In this document: positions 17,201 to 26,688 of the stretch, one piece after another
Layout of the letters: every line of letters starts with the position of its first letter
Numbering within the stretch: position 1 is the first letter of the stretch
Source: Alloscardovia venturai
GTDB lineage: Bacteria; Actinomycetota; Actinomycetes; Actinomycetales; Bifidobacteriaceae
Length of the DNA stretch: 64,000 nt
Assembly: GCF_042676605.1 (NCBI RefSeq)
Contig: NZ_JBHTHQ010000012.1
Span: 1-64,000 of the forward strand
Direction of reading: 5' to 3'
Made by a program: the position numbers and the translations under genes
The notes under the pieces: generated by a model
The model's input: only the letters and a program-made list of their open reading frames with translations
What the model was told of the DNA's origin: nothing
Database searches by the model: none

Positions 17201-19255
17201 CTACTTCGTGTCGCGTACAGCGTTCAGCGCCCAGAGAATAGATATCACGTCGATAGCTTCTTGCCCAAAAGCTCCGACTACAGCTGGGATAACGCCGAAA
17301 GCTGCCACAATCATGCCAATAATTGCCAAACCCAAGCCTAAAAGCACGGACTCAAACATAACCCGACGAGTGCGATGAGCAATGCGAATAGCACGTGGAA
17401 TTCGACTAATATCGTCATTCATAATGACCATGTGAGCAGTTTCTGATGCCGCGGATGACGACCCATCCGTAATAGCTACGCCGATATCTGCCGCAGCAAG
17501 CACTGGTGCATCGTTGACACCGTCACCAGCCATCATCGTAATATCCCCTGTCTTTTTGCGGATATTATGCAAGATACGTTGCTTATTCTCAGGAAGCAGT
17601 TTCGAGTAAACATCTTCCTGCGATATTCCCACTTCAGAGGCGATACGGTATGCAGAATCCTGCGTATCACCCGTCAGCATAGCCACATGTTCGATACCCA
17701 TTGACTTCAGCTGAGCGACAGTTTCAGCAGCATTCTCACGCGGCACATCCCGCAAGATAAATCGCGCCACGACGTCTCCGTCGAGAGAAATGTATGCTGC
17801 CATGGATGACGATTCAAGCTCTCCAAAGAAATCGCTCGCTTGAGCTGCCTCGGCCTGCGTCTTCGCTGAGTCTGGTAGCACTCCACGCCGCATAGCAGCA
17901 CTGGAGAATGCATGAGGCTTAGTAAAACCCTCCCCAGGTTCATCGTCATCCACGAAGGCAAAACGCCCAACTTTCATGATGTGTCCCGCAACTTCCGCGG
18001 TAATTCCCAAACCACTGCGCTCTACTACGTGTGACACATCATCGACATCAAACTGGGCTCGCTGCTCATCGCTCACCTTCGCGCGCGCTTTCTTCCCCGC
18101 ACGTGCTATACCCTGCGCAAGAATGTGAATAGAATACGACTCAACGATTCCCGCCGCACTGACAAGCATGTCATCTGACACAAAATCCCAATGACGCGCA
18201 TCCTCACTGGCAGACCGCTCTACGCGGACGACCTGTGGCTGTTTGACTGTCAAAGTACCTGTCTTGTCAAAGAACACACGTTTAACCCTCGTAAGCTGCT
18301 CGAGAATTTCTTGCCCCTTAATAAGTACTCCTGAAGCAGCAAGACGAGATGTTCCTCCAAGATACGCGACAGGAGCTGCAATAAGAAGTGGGCACGGTGT
18401 AGCAAGCACTAGAACCTGTGCAAATCGTAGTGGCGTGCCGGAGATGAACCATGCAATTCCAGCAATTGCAAACGCTATCACAGTGAAGGGAACAGCAAGC
18501 AAATCAGCAGTGCGGACAGTGCGTGGACGAGAGTCTTGTGCAGATTTTATTAAAGTCAAAATGCGCTGATACTGCGAATCTGCTGCGGCAGCTGTCGCGC
18601 GAAGAGTAAAACTTTGGGAACCATTGACAGCGCCAGATGGAATACGTTGAGCATTCAAAATAGTCTGAGGAAGCGGTTCGCCGTTAATCATAGAAAGATC
18701 AACCGTTGCGCTCTTGCTTAATACCACGCCGTCTACAGGAACAGTTTCACCCGGCTTGATAAGTACAGTATCCATGATTTTGACATCATCTGCGGCAATA
18801 TCGCGCAGCGTCCCACCAAAGCCCTCTTTATCTGCCCCGATAACGAGATGTGCAACTCGTGGAGCAGCCGACAAGAGCACCGTAAGATTCCGTTCTGCAG
18901 AAGACTGCGCATATGCTTCAATTGCCGCACCGGAGTACACCATGAGAACTACGGTCCATGATGCCCAAAATTCTCCTACAGCAAGCGTAGAAAGAATCGC
19001 TACAACAGCGAGGACATCTAACCCTACATGCCCATGCTTGATATCCTCAATCATCCCGCGAACCGTATCAATGACCGTAACGAGCACAAGAACAGCCACA
19101 ATCCATAGCCGCAACCACGCATACGCCTTCATGGATGGCATACTTAAAATAACTAATGGAATCAGGACAGCAAGAGTGACAAATAACATCGGAACATCAT
19201 GCACGCTACCCCACACAGCAGCCCACAACCTACTTTGCTTCTTCATGCCTTCCAT
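17201..19255 (-). CDS. heavy-metal-translocating P1B-type ATPase, TPCP motif, no HMA domain (684 aa)
   Basis: Metal-exporting ATPase in the cell membrane. The metal-site motif in the sixth membrane helix is ATPCPLLIAAP (TPC, not the CPC of copper and zinc pumps). The phosphorylation site DKTGTLTVK, the MLTGDTQDSAYRIA hinge and MAGDGVNDAPVLAAADIGVAI are intact, and GEPLPQT marks the actuator loop in place of TGE. There is no N-terminal cysteine metal-binding domain. About eight membrane helices. Start uncertain: ATGs at 19255 and 19246 and a TTG at 19273 are possible, none with a good ribosome site. Metal specificity is not readable; TPC pumps are poorly studied. A parS site lies 60 bases upstream. 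Confidence 0.85.
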   Translation of the reverse strand: MEGMKKQSRLWAAVWGSVHDVPMLFVTLAVLIPLVILSMPSMKAYAWLRLWIVAVLVLVTVIDTVRGMIEDIKHGHVGLDVLAVVAILSTLAVGEFWASWTVVLMVYSGAAIEAYAQSSAERNLTVLLSAAPRVAHLVIGADKEGFGGTLRDIAADDVKIMDTVLIKPGETVPVDGVVLSKSATVDLSMINGEPLPQTILNAQRIPSGAVNGSQSFTLRATAAAADSQYQRILTLIKSAQDSRPRTVRTADLLAVPFTVIAFAIAGIAWFISGTPLRFAQVLVLATPCPLLIAAPVAYLGGTSRLAASGVLIKGQEILEQLTRVKRVFFDKTGTLTVKQPQVVRVERSASEDARHWDFVSDDMLVSAAGIVESYSIHILAQGIARAGKKARAKVSDEQRAQFDVDDVSHVVERSGLGITAEVAGHIMKVGRFAFVDDDEPGEGFTKPHAFSSAAMRRGVLPDSAKTQAEAAQASDFFGELESSSMAAYISLDGDVVARFILRDVPRENAAETVAQLKSMGIEHVAMLTGDTQDSAYRIASEVGISQEDVYSKLLPENKQRILHNIRKKTGDITMMAGDGVNDAPVLAAADIGVAITDGSSSAASETAHMVIMNDDISRIPRAIRIAHRTRRVMFESVLLGLGLAIIGMIVAAFGVIPAVVGAFGQEAIDVISILWALNAVRDTK

Positions 19256-19315
19256 AATAGACTTGAGCAACAATTAGCATTTCATAACTACTGTAAATCG
19301 TAATGATATGTGACA

Positions 19316-19331
19316 TGTTTCACGTGAAACA
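19316..19331. promoter_or_regulatory. parS site (ParB-binding palindrome), intergenic
   Basis: A second exact copy of TGTTTCACGTGAAACA, located between the divergent starts of the metal ATPase (19255) and the DUF1801 gene (19377), 5.2 kb from the copy inside crcB2. Confidence 0.88.
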
Positions 19332-19376
19332 TTATCGAAAAACGAGAAGTCAAGAAATCAAGAAAGAAAATTACCC

Positions 19377-19847
19377 ATGACACAGCCGTGCACACAGTCG
19401 CAGAAACCGCTATTATCTCAAAGTTTTCTGTCTCACAGTCTGCCGCGAGAGTTTAAAGACTACCTCGTAGGGCCACGCGTGCCCGAAACAGCCCGCGAAC
19501 ACCTACGTGAGGCTCTGGAGTGGATCTGTACCAACCACCCTGAACTCGATACACGCATTGCGTGGAATCAACCGATGTTCACTCACCACGGCACTTTTAT
19601 CGTCGGATTTAGCGCAGCCTCTAAACATTTATGCTTCACCGGAGAGCAGGTTGTGCAGGAAAAGCTCCGCTCCACATTCACCGAGCGCGGCTACAGGTGC
19701 ACAAAGAAACTTGTAAATTTGCCAATTGACAAGCCACTCCCCTTCGACCTTCTAGAAGAAAGCATCCAGCTGCAGATGACGCTCAAAAAGAACGTCACAG
19801 CATACTGGATGCCAAAGGAAATCATTACAGCAAATCTTGAGAATTAG
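19377..19847 (+). CDS. DUF1801-family protein, YdhG/Fra-like (156 aa)
   Basis: Small cytosolic protein of the DUF1801 family. Recognisable stretches are the N-terminal FKDYL and REALEWICTNHPEL, then RIAWNQPMFTHHGTFIVGFSAASKHLCF and the C-terminal YRCTKKLVNLP. The family includes B. subtilis YdhG, proposed to help iron delivery for iron-sulfur assembly, but evidence for a common function is thin. No strong ribosome site precedes the ATG (an AAGAAAG stretch at -15). Its stop overlaps by four bases (TTAG, 19844-19847) the stop of the giant galactanase gene on the other strand, so the two genes converge tail to tail. Confidence 0.75.
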   Translation: MTQPCTQSQKPLLSQSFLSHSLPREFKDYLVGPRVPETAREHLREALEWICTNHPELDTRIAWNQPMFTHHGTFIVGFSAASKHLCFTGEQVVQEKLRSTFTERGYRCTKKLVNLPIDKPLPFDLLEESIQLQMTLKKNVTAYWMPKEIITANLEN

Positions 19848-22800
19848 TCGCGTACGTGTTTACGCAAACGGCGGACGCTCAAGACACCTCCCACCGCGAG
19901 CGCACACAAGGCGATACCAAGTACACCGCTAACCTGAGCACCAGTCGATGAGAGAACTCTGTCAGAATTCTTAGAATTCTTAGACAGATTCTTAGTGTTC
20001 TGTCGCTTCGTTTCTTGATAAGCTCCAGGTTTGCTCGAAGAGTTCTGCATAATAGGAGTAACCTGAGTTTCCTCAATTATCGAAAGATAAGCTTGAGCAA
20101 GTACTGTCATGCCCCCATTTGCAGTAAGAGCAACCGAATGATTACCCACTTGCGCACCTGCAGGTACGGTGATGCCTACTTGCGCTGTACCTGTATCGTC
20201 AGACGTCACATCCATGAGATGTTGCGGAGTCGAATGCAACCACAACGAGTACTTTTTACCTGGGATAAGATGAGTGACCGTCGTATGAATCTTTTCTCCG
20301 CGTCGTACAGTAGATTTGTTGAGCTGCACTGATGGCGTTAGAATCCGAACAGTATACGTTTCGTTCTTCTTACCGTCAGCGGACGTAACCCGCACCACAG
20401 CTGCCACTATCGAGTCATCGCTAAAGGCACTGTTCTCAACTTTCACGCGAGCTACCGCGTCTGCCGCAAACGCCTGAATGACGGGGATACCTTTGCCTGC
20501 TGGTACTGTAAGCGTATAATCCTTCACCGTCGAATCAAAACCATGAATAGTTTGACCATCCACTCGCAAGTCTGCAAGCGATGCGTCCGATGCTTGGCGA
20601 GGATGCGCCAGACCTCCGCGTGAGAACACTTGAATTTCCGCCACGTTGATGTAAACTCCCGTATCCTGCAGTACGTTTGTGATACGAACTGCTTTAGCAG
20701 TTACTGGATGAGAGAGCTGGAAAGAGACAGTTGGCGTATCCACATCAGTTGATGAATCTTCATCCGCATGTGGCTGGACATACCAGCCATCTTTTGACCC
20801 TACAGTCTTCCATTGATCATTCTCATCTTGATATTCAAGTGTCTGGCTCTTCGGCCACGACGCGCGTCCATCGCGATAGAAAATAGTCTTTACCTCAGTG
20901 ATGTTTTGCGGCTGGTCAAAAGTGAAAGTTGCTACAGGATTCTCGGCTGATGATGTACCCCATGTGCTCCATCCTTTTGCTGTCACATCACCGTCAATTG
21001 CCTTAGAGCCAGTATCACCCTCCTGAACATTTACAGAGAAATGAGTGCCAGCTGTCGAAGCAATATTATGAGGAGAGGAAACTGTCGGAGTTGCTAGAAC
21101 CTCAATTTCAGATGCGTTCATAAATGTCCCATCTGGAGCAGAATTCACAATGCGAATTTGGCGTGCTTGCACAGGAGTTCTATCCGACGATTGGAAGGTC
21201 ACCTTACCCGTTGGAGCATTAATCTGAGTACCAAACGGGAGCCAAGTGACACCATCACTCGTATATTGTGCATAAACTGATGCAGGAGTCTGATCCAAAT
21301 ATGTGATAGATGCGCTGAACACTTCTCGCGATTGGTCACCAAAGTCAATAAGCGCTTCTGGAGTTCGTGCTTCAGGAGTAGTCTCTCCCCATGTGACCCA
21401 TGCTTCAGTATGAGTGTCGCCATCAGTAAGTTTATTCCAATTAAGCGCCTTGCCATATTGCTGTTGCTGCACATTGACACTCACATTTGTCTGCGTATCA
21501 GCCACATTGACGGGGATAGCATCCATAACATAAACGCGAAGTTGCGTTGTAAGTTTCTGACCATTAAGCTCGACATAACCAGAAACAACGATAACATCTC
21601 CTGACTTTGCAGAGGCAAGTTTAGCTTCTACACCAGCATAATTCCAGTTAACCTTGTCTCGCGCAATCTCAATAGGTTCAGATGCTCTCACATGCGCATA
21701 GATAGGCCGCCGTGACACTTCGCCGACAAGCACAGACATTGACGTATGGGGCAAAACCGTCACTGAAGTAGGATCCACAACAGTGAAATCTCCCACATAC
21801 AATGTAGCGTGAACAGGAAATTCAATACCAAATTCATTTATAGCAGTACCATTAATAGTATATGTTCCTTGCTGCTGTACATCACGAGCAATCGACGCAC
21901 TATCCCATGTGACGTGAGCAGGATTCCCATATCCCCATGAGTACTGCGGCGTGATTGTATGTACAAGTGACTTTGGCACTACTCCTTGTGCAGTCTGAAG
22001 AGAGACACTTTTTGTACCAATCGGTTTAATAGAGCGGAAAGTAAAGGTCTGATTGTCTGCTGCAGATGACAACCACAGCCCAACTTTCGTCCCCGGTGAA
22101 GACTTAGAACCATCTACATCAAGAGCTTGGCGCGCATGGCTGTTTACTAATGCATTGACTATCTGCCATTCAGACCCATTCTCTGTATTGAGTATCCAAT
22201 GTGCTGCAGATGAGCGTGCCTCCGCGCTATCTGGATCAGCTAATGCATTAGTTTCACCACGCTGTACAAGAACTCGTCCATCTGGAGCGCTCAGCTTATA
22301 AACGCGAAGACTAGAGCGCACAGCTGAAGTCGCATCTGCAGGCGTGAACTTCCATATCTGATTCTTCGCTGATGCACTCTCGGCCGCAGGCTGGCTAAGC
22401 GAAAGAGCAGAATCTCCTTGAGCAATGCGTGATACGGCCAACCCAGACTGTTTGCCAATAATTTGATAGAACTCATTATCGTGGACTGCCGCCGCTTCCT
22501 GTGCGGCTCCACTAATCCCACTGAGCTGAATCGACATAATAGATTTCGCCGGAATGGTGACTGTAGCAGTCTTGTTCTTCGCATCAATTACTACAGCATT
22601 ACTTGGCTGCTTGATATTGCTGAATTTATTGAGATACGAAATCGTCGCCCCTAATTGCGAGTCAAGTGCGCGTGGCGCAGTAGTCAAGTACGCTGTACCA
22701 GAAGCATTCTGAGCAATATTTCCATAGCGTGATAAGTCAATGACTAGAGTCTGTGTATGGTCAGAAGTATTGCGGTGGATGAGGGTTTGCGTCTTTCCAT

Positions 22801-24508
22801 CTTTGGACGTCGCCGTAAAGTTATCCGCTGTAGAGCTATTAGTGATGACTTTGTCTCCTTTGTGGATAAATTTAGTATACGCACGTACGGCGTTATACTT
22901 TGAATTTGCCAAAACAGTGCATGGCGCTATGCCTTGAGTGCTCTTTCCATTGTTTAGCCATGTACGTTCAGAGTAAAGTTTGCCGTCTTTGCCTGCGACT
23001 GTGCAGTCAAAGTCGATGAGAACGGTTCCCCAGTTAGTGTTTTCTCCTTTAATCTTTGCTACATTTCCATTAATATCAGATGATCCAGTGGACATATTGT
23101 ATAGGTCTTCAACTACCTGCCAGAATGTAAAATCTTTTGATTGCAACGCATACACGTCGCTATTGATTTTGCCTGCCATTCCTAATCCATTTGAGAAATT
23201 CGCGTTAAACGGATCAAATCCACCTGACTGCCACGATCCATCTACTTCGCTCATAGATAGTTTCGTTGCTGAGCCTTGTGCAATATCTCGCACTACACGC
23301 TGATTCGTCGTTCCATAAGAATGTGTGTTTAACTGCTCCACTGAATTCTTCACATCTTGGGAGTATTTGTTATACGAATCAACGAGATGTCCAGAATCTG
23401 TTGCATCAGTAGCAGCGATACGTGTGTGGTCATTGCCACTAGCTGCAAGAGCTTGTTTCAGTGCCAGTATAAGCTTCTGCTGCTGCGCATTATCGATATG
23501 CATACCTTCTTGAGGCTTTTTCACATCTTTGCTATATGGAGTGACACCCTTATCTTTATCTGCATAATACTTTGTCCAATAGTAATTAAGGAGTTCACGA
23601 GTCATTCCGGATTTGTCTGGATTACTTAAATCAAGCGTTGCTCGCTTACTTGGCGCTCCCCAGTAATTCGTCTCCGATTCATTCATGCCCTCAATCGTGG
23701 AAACCGTGAAATTGTATTTCCTTTCCAAGTAATTCGTCACTGTTACAAGGTATTGCGCGAATTTTTCTGGATCACTCAGATTATTTGCGTTTGAATCCGT
23801 GCCACCCATGACGTATCCACTCGTAGTCATAAACCATGGAGCCGAATTAGCAAAAGTCTCTACCTGATCAATGTCTCCTGTTTCGATACCATGTTTGAGC
23901 CACCACTCTTGAGATGCACCTTTTGACCAATCATAATGTGCATCTTTTGTTGGGTCGAAAGCCTTATCAAGTTTTGTTTTATCTGACTGCCGCGAAGTAA
24001 TTGCATGACCATCTACATCTTTTCCATAGATGCCTGCGCTCCCATCTATATCATCGGCCCAATATCCTGGTACAGCAGCACCTTGACGCATAAACGGATA
24101 CCCATATGCCACATCTGAGGCGTTTCCACCTCCGATGTTGTAACGTGCCATATTAAGGTTCAAGCCATCACTACTAAAAATAGCCTTATAAAAGTCTTCA
24201 CGAAGCTGCTTACCATAGGCAAGCGCCTGCTTATCTGCTGCAGCATCACCACTTGAAGTCTTTATAGACCCCTGCTCGCCATAAGAACCCGTTGCGTTCG
24301 CTAGCCATGCTAATGACGTGCCCCAACCTTCGAAATCATCGTGATAATACCACGGATTTGGCGTCACTATGGTTACGTTATCATCTTTCTCTGCAGCAAA
24401 AGCACTACGTAGAGATGATGGCATTATTCCAGAAAAGAGTACGGCTATTGCAACCATAGAAACCGCTAAATACTTACCCATTTTCAGGTGTTTTTCAATG
24501 AACTTCAT
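19844..24508 (-). CDS. Secreted, sortase-anchored GH30 endo-beta-1,6-galactanase-like enzyme (1554 aa)
   Basis: Extracellular glycoside hydrolase likely to cut beta-1,6-galactan side chains of type II arabinogalactan. A signal peptide covers about residues 1-39 (hydrophobic core LAVSMVAIAVLFSG). The GH30 catalytic domain spans about 45-700 with probable acid/base E277 in IEGMNESE and nucleophile E421 in LSMSEVDGSW. A ricin-like CBM13 domain (GKQSGLAVS to DNQTFTF), an Ig-like region, two F5/8-type C (CBM32-like) domains, a cadherin-like domain and an Ig-like spacer follow. The end carries an LSSTG sorting motif, a hydrophobic helix and a basic tail. Start at 24508 chosen for GAGGGAAG 5 bases upstream. 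Closest known relatives from memory are bifidobacterial 1,6-galactanases; substrate remains inferred. Confidence 0.85.
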   Translation of the reverse strand: MKFIEKHLKMGKYLAVSMVAIAVLFSGIMPSSLRSAFAAEKDDNVTIVTPNPWYYHDDFEGWGTSLAWLANATGSYGEQGSIKTSSGDAAADKQALAYGKQLREDFYKAIFSSDGLNLNMARYNIGGGNASDVAYGYPFMRQGAAVPGYWADDIDGSAGIYGKDVDGHAITSRQSDKTKLDKAFDPTKDAHYDWSKGASQEWWLKHGIETGDIDQVETFANSAPWFMTTSGYVMGGTDSNANNLSDPEKFAQYLVTVTNYLERKYNFTVSTIEGMNESETNYWGAPSKRATLDLSNPDKSGMTRELLNYYWTKYYADKDKGVTPYSKDVKKPQEGMHIDNAQQQKLILALKQALAASGNDHTRIAATDATDSGHLVDSYNKYSQDVKNSVEQLNTHSYGTTNQRVVRDIAQGSATKLSMSEVDGSWQSGGFDPFNANFSNGLGMAGKINSDVYALQSKDFTFWQVVEDLYNMSTGSSDINGNVAKIKGENTNWGTVLIDFDCTVAGKDGKLYSERTWLNNGKSTQGIAPCTVLANSKYNAVRAYTKFIHKGDKVITNSSTADNFTATSKDGKTQTLIHRNTSDHTQTLVIDLSRYGNIAQNASGTAYLTTAPRALDSQLGATISYLNKFSNIKQPSNAVVIDAKNKTATVTIPAKSIMSIQLSGISGAAQEAAAVHDNEFYQIIGKQSGLAVSRIAQGDSALSLSQPAAESASAKNQIWKFTPADATSAVRSSLRVYKLSAPDGRVLVQRGETNALADPDSAEARSSAAHWILNTENGSEWQIVNALVNSHARQALDVDGSKSSPGTKVGLWLSSAADNQTFTFRSIKPIGTKSVSLQTAQGVVPKSLVHTITPQYSWGYGNPAHVTWDSASIARDVQQQGTYTINGTAINEFGIEFPVHATLYVGDFTVVDPTSVTVLPHTSMSVLVGEVSRRPIYAHVRASEPIEIARDKVNWNYAGVEAKLASAKSGDVIVVSGYVELNGQKLTTQLRVYVMDAIPVNVADTQTNVSVNVQQQQYGKALNWNKLTDGDTHTEAWVTWGETTPEARTPEALIDFGDQSREVFSASITYLDQTPASVYAQYTSDGVTWLPFGTQINAPTGKVTFQSSDRTPVQARQIRIVNSAPDGTFMNASEIEVLATPTVSSPHNIASTAGTHFSVNVQEGDTGSKAIDGDVTAKGWSTWGTSSAENPVATFTFDQPQNITEVKTIFYRDGRASWPKSQTLEYQDENDQWKTVGSKDGWYVQPHADEDSSTDVDTPTVSFQLSHPVTAKAVRITNVLQDTGVYINVAEIQVFSRGGLAHPRQASDASLADLRVDGQTIHGFDSTVKDYTLTVPAGKGIPVIQAFAADAVARVKVENSAFSDDSIVAAVVRVTSADGKKNETYTVRILTPSVQLNKSTVRRGEKIHTTVTHLIPGKKYSLWLHSTPQHLMDVTSDDTGTAQVGITVPAGAQVGNHSVALTANGGMTVLAQAYLSIIEETQVTPIMQNSSSKPGAYQETKRQNTKNLSKNSKNSDRVLSSTGAQVSGVLGIALCALAVGGVLSVRRLRKHVRD

Positions 24509-24756
24509 AGGAACTTCCCTCATTAATCCCTTCAATATTCTTTTATAGTGAACTTCTTCGTTCTCTATATCCTCAAAGAGACTGAGAATATACTCCAAAA
24601 TGTTTACGCTAACATTCTGGATATACCAAATTTTACTCTATGCTTCACACAACATCAAATTTTGCTCACACCGCTACCGGTCCAGACAATTCAGTTCAAC
24701 AGCATACCCATAGCTCATCACAAATGAAAATGCATGAAATAAAAGAAACCCTCGAG
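24509..24756. other. Upstream region of the galactanase gene
   Basis: About 250 A+T-rich bases between the galactanase start and the 3' end of tRNA-Gly. The frame is open upstream to 24598 but looks non-coding. No clear operator palindrome is seen, so control of the galactanase is not apparent here. Confidence 0.3.
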
Positions 24757-24827
24757 AGCGAATGACGGGAGTCGAACCCGCCTCTGAAGCTTGGGAAGCT
24801 TCCATTCTACCGATGAACTACATTCGC
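24757..24827 (-). tRNA. tRNA-Gly (anticodon CCC)
   Basis: Full cloverleaf on the minus strand: acceptor GCGAATG pairs with CATTCGC, the anticodon stem GAAGC/GCTTC holds loop TTCCCAA giving CCC, and the T arm reads GCGGG-TTCGACT-CCCGT. CCA is not encoded; the discriminator is T. Confidence 0.93.
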
Positions 24828-24943
24828 ATGAGTGCTTTAACTTCTCTGCGAAGACTTTGCTTCTCACAATTTAAGGAGTCACAAAAGCGCACTTCGACTA
24901 GTGTAGCACTTAACTTGGTCCGTAGCCACACACCGCTTGTCAT

Positions 24944-24973
24944 CGATGAATGGCTATACATAGCCATTCATCG
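24944..24973. repeat. 30-bp near-perfect palindrome
   Basis: Fourteen-base arms starting CGATGAATGG (24944) and ending CCATTCATCG (24973) flank only two central bases. It lies between tRNA-Gly (leftward) and the sugar symporter (rightward). It could be an operator, or a terminator arriving from neither known gene; no T-tract abuts it. Confidence 0.55.
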
Positions 24974-25057
24974 CTTCTCCTATATTTTTCTCTTTTCTAC
25001 AAAATTTGTGTCATAAACTCTTCAATTTTAGTGATACACTCGAAAAGTGTTGAGTAA

Positions 25058-25073
25058 ATGGCAACGTTGCCAT
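25058..25073. promoter_or_regulatory. LacI-family-like operator before the GPH symporter
   Basis: ATGGCAACGTTGCCAT is a perfect 16-bp palindrome with the central ACGT common in LacI/GalR-type operators. It begins 17 bases after a TACACT -10-like box (25035-25040) and ends 29 bases before the symporter ATG, a position that would block transcription when occupied. No LacI gene lies in the window near it. Confidence 0.65.
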
Positions 25074-25102
25074 CGGCTCAAAATGGAGGAAAGGATCTGC
25101 TC

Positions 25103-26542
25103 ATGGAAATGCGAAAAAGCAGTGAATTGCACACCGTCAGCATGGACGGTGTACAAGACGAAATGTCAAAAACATCAAACACATCAAAAGATACAAAAGA
25201 ACTCGCCACGCCGAAAATCATGTGGCTGTTTGCCACTGGTCAACTCGGCTGGGCGATTTTGTCCGGAATTATCTCAAACTGGCTGGTTTACTACTACCAG
25301 CCAAGTGATGTTTTGCAAGCAAAAGGATTGCCAGTCTTTATCACCCAAGGTGCCATCGTACTCGGTTTAACCATGATTGGCGTCATCACGGCAAGTGGCA
25401 GACTCATCGATGCTTTCTTAGACCCATGGATTGGCGCAAAATCCGACTCATGCAAGCACCCGCTGGGTCGGCGCATGCCTTTCATGCGTTATGCAGCCGT
25501 TCCATTTGGAGTTATCACGACACTCGTTTTCATTTCTCCCGTCAACCATCAATCCATATGGAATGACGCTGTGCTTTTCATCCTTGTCCTCGCGTTTTAC
25601 TTCTGCATGACATGCTATTGCACGCCATTTAATGCGTTAATTCCAGAGCTCGGACGCACACAGGAGCTGCGTATCAACGTATCGACAAGCATCTCCACGA
25701 CCTTCTTTATTGGAACTGCGGTAGCGTATCTTGTACCAAACATCGCAGGACTTTTACCTGCTTTCTTGGGATATGCCAGTTCATTCCGCATTACTGTAGG
25801 AATTCTCAGTTTCATCGCCATTATCTGCATGCTTGTGCCAACTTTTACTATCGATGAGAAGAAATACGCGAAGATGGAGCCAAGTACTATTGGCGTATGG
25901 GAGTCTCTGTCCAAGACATTTACCAATCATGATTTTCAGATTTTCATTTGTTCTGACGTTCTATACTGGATTGGCTTGACCATGTTCCAGACAGGCATGC
26001 CTTTCTATATCACCAAGCTCATGGGATTCAACGACTCCATGGCCTTCGTCTTCTTTGCGAGCATGACGGCTTTGAGTCTTCTGTGCTATCCTGTGGTCAA
26101 TATTGTGGCGAAAAAGGTAGGCAAGAAGCCACTCGTGGCCACAGCATTTATGATTTTTGTGCTTGGCTTTGTCATGACGAGTCAATCTGGAAAGTTTGGA
26201 ATTCCAGGAATTGTCTGGGCGGTCGTTATGGTGTTCCTCGCCGCAATCCCTATGGCTATCCTTGGCATTCTGCCTCAGGCTGTACTCGCCGACATTGCAC
26301 AGAGCGATTCTATTAAAACCGGAGAGAATCGCGAAGGCATGTTCTACGCAGCACGCACATTCAGCATGAAACTTGGGCAGTCCGTAGCGATGGTCCTGTT
26401 TACCTCTCTCGCATTGTTTGGCTCTGCGAGCGCGGGATACCGACTCACTGCACTCGTGGCAGCCGGTCTATGCCTCATAGGAGGAATCATATTCTTCACA
26501 TATAATGAGAAAAAAGTTCTAGAAACGATTACAGAAGAATAA
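25103..26542 (+). CDS. GPH-family (MelB-like) sugar:cation symporter (479 aa)
   Basis: Twelve-helix major-facilitator-type transporter of the glycoside-pentoside-hexuronide family. Diagnostic segments are GRLIDAFLDPWIGAKSDSC with GRRMPFMRY soon after (the RxxPF cytoplasmic loop), and CTPFNALIPEL near residue 185; the second half has helices up to FFTYNEKKVLE. Start set at 25103 (MEMRKSS) because AAAGGA lies 7 bases upstream; an ATG at 25058 would begin within the operator palindrome. The first ~40 residues are a polar tail. No catabolic gene is adjacent, apart from the galactanase 0.6 kb away on the other strand, so the substrate is unknown; a galacto-oligosaccharide or beta-glucoside is a guess from context. 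Confidence 0.82.
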   Translation: MEMRKSSELHTVSMDGVQDEMSKTSNTSKDTKELATPKIMWLFATGQLGWAILSGIISNWLVYYYQPSDVLQAKGLPVFITQGAIVLGLTMIGVITASGRLIDAFLDPWIGAKSDSCKHPLGRRMPFMRYAAVPFGVITTLVFISPVNHQSIWNDAVLFILVLAFYFCMTCYCTPFNALIPELGRTQELRINVSTSISTTFFIGTAVAYLVPNIAGLLPAFLGYASSFRITVGILSFIAIICMLVPTFTIDEKKYAKMEPSTIGVWESLSKTFTNHDFQIFICSDVLYWIGLTMFQTGMPFYITKLMGFNDSMAFVFFASMTALSLLCYPVVNIVAKKVGKKPLVATAFMIFVLGFVMTSQSGKFGIPGIVWAVVMVFLAAIPMAILGILPQAVLADIAQSDSIKTGENREGMFYAARTFSMKLGQSVAMVLFTSLALFGSASAGYRLTALVAAGLCLIGGIIFFTYNEKKVLETITEE

Positions 26543-26556
26543 AAATGATAAGATAG

Positions 26557-26586
26557 GGTGTGTCCTGCAAAGGTGCGGGACGCACC
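26557..26586 (+). terminator. Probable terminator of the GPH symporter
   Basis: GGTGTGTCC (from 26557) pairs with GGGACGCACC (ending 26586) with one G-U pair, around a short loop, followed by TTAAACTTTTAT. It lies 15 bases after the symporter stop. Confidence 0.65.
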
Positions 26587-26688
26587 TTAAACTTTTATAA
26601 AGTTCCTTTTGCAAAGCAACGAAGTATCAGATGAAGAGTAAAATGGAGATACAAAATTTTTCCGCTTTTAATGAGGAAAGAGGAAATA

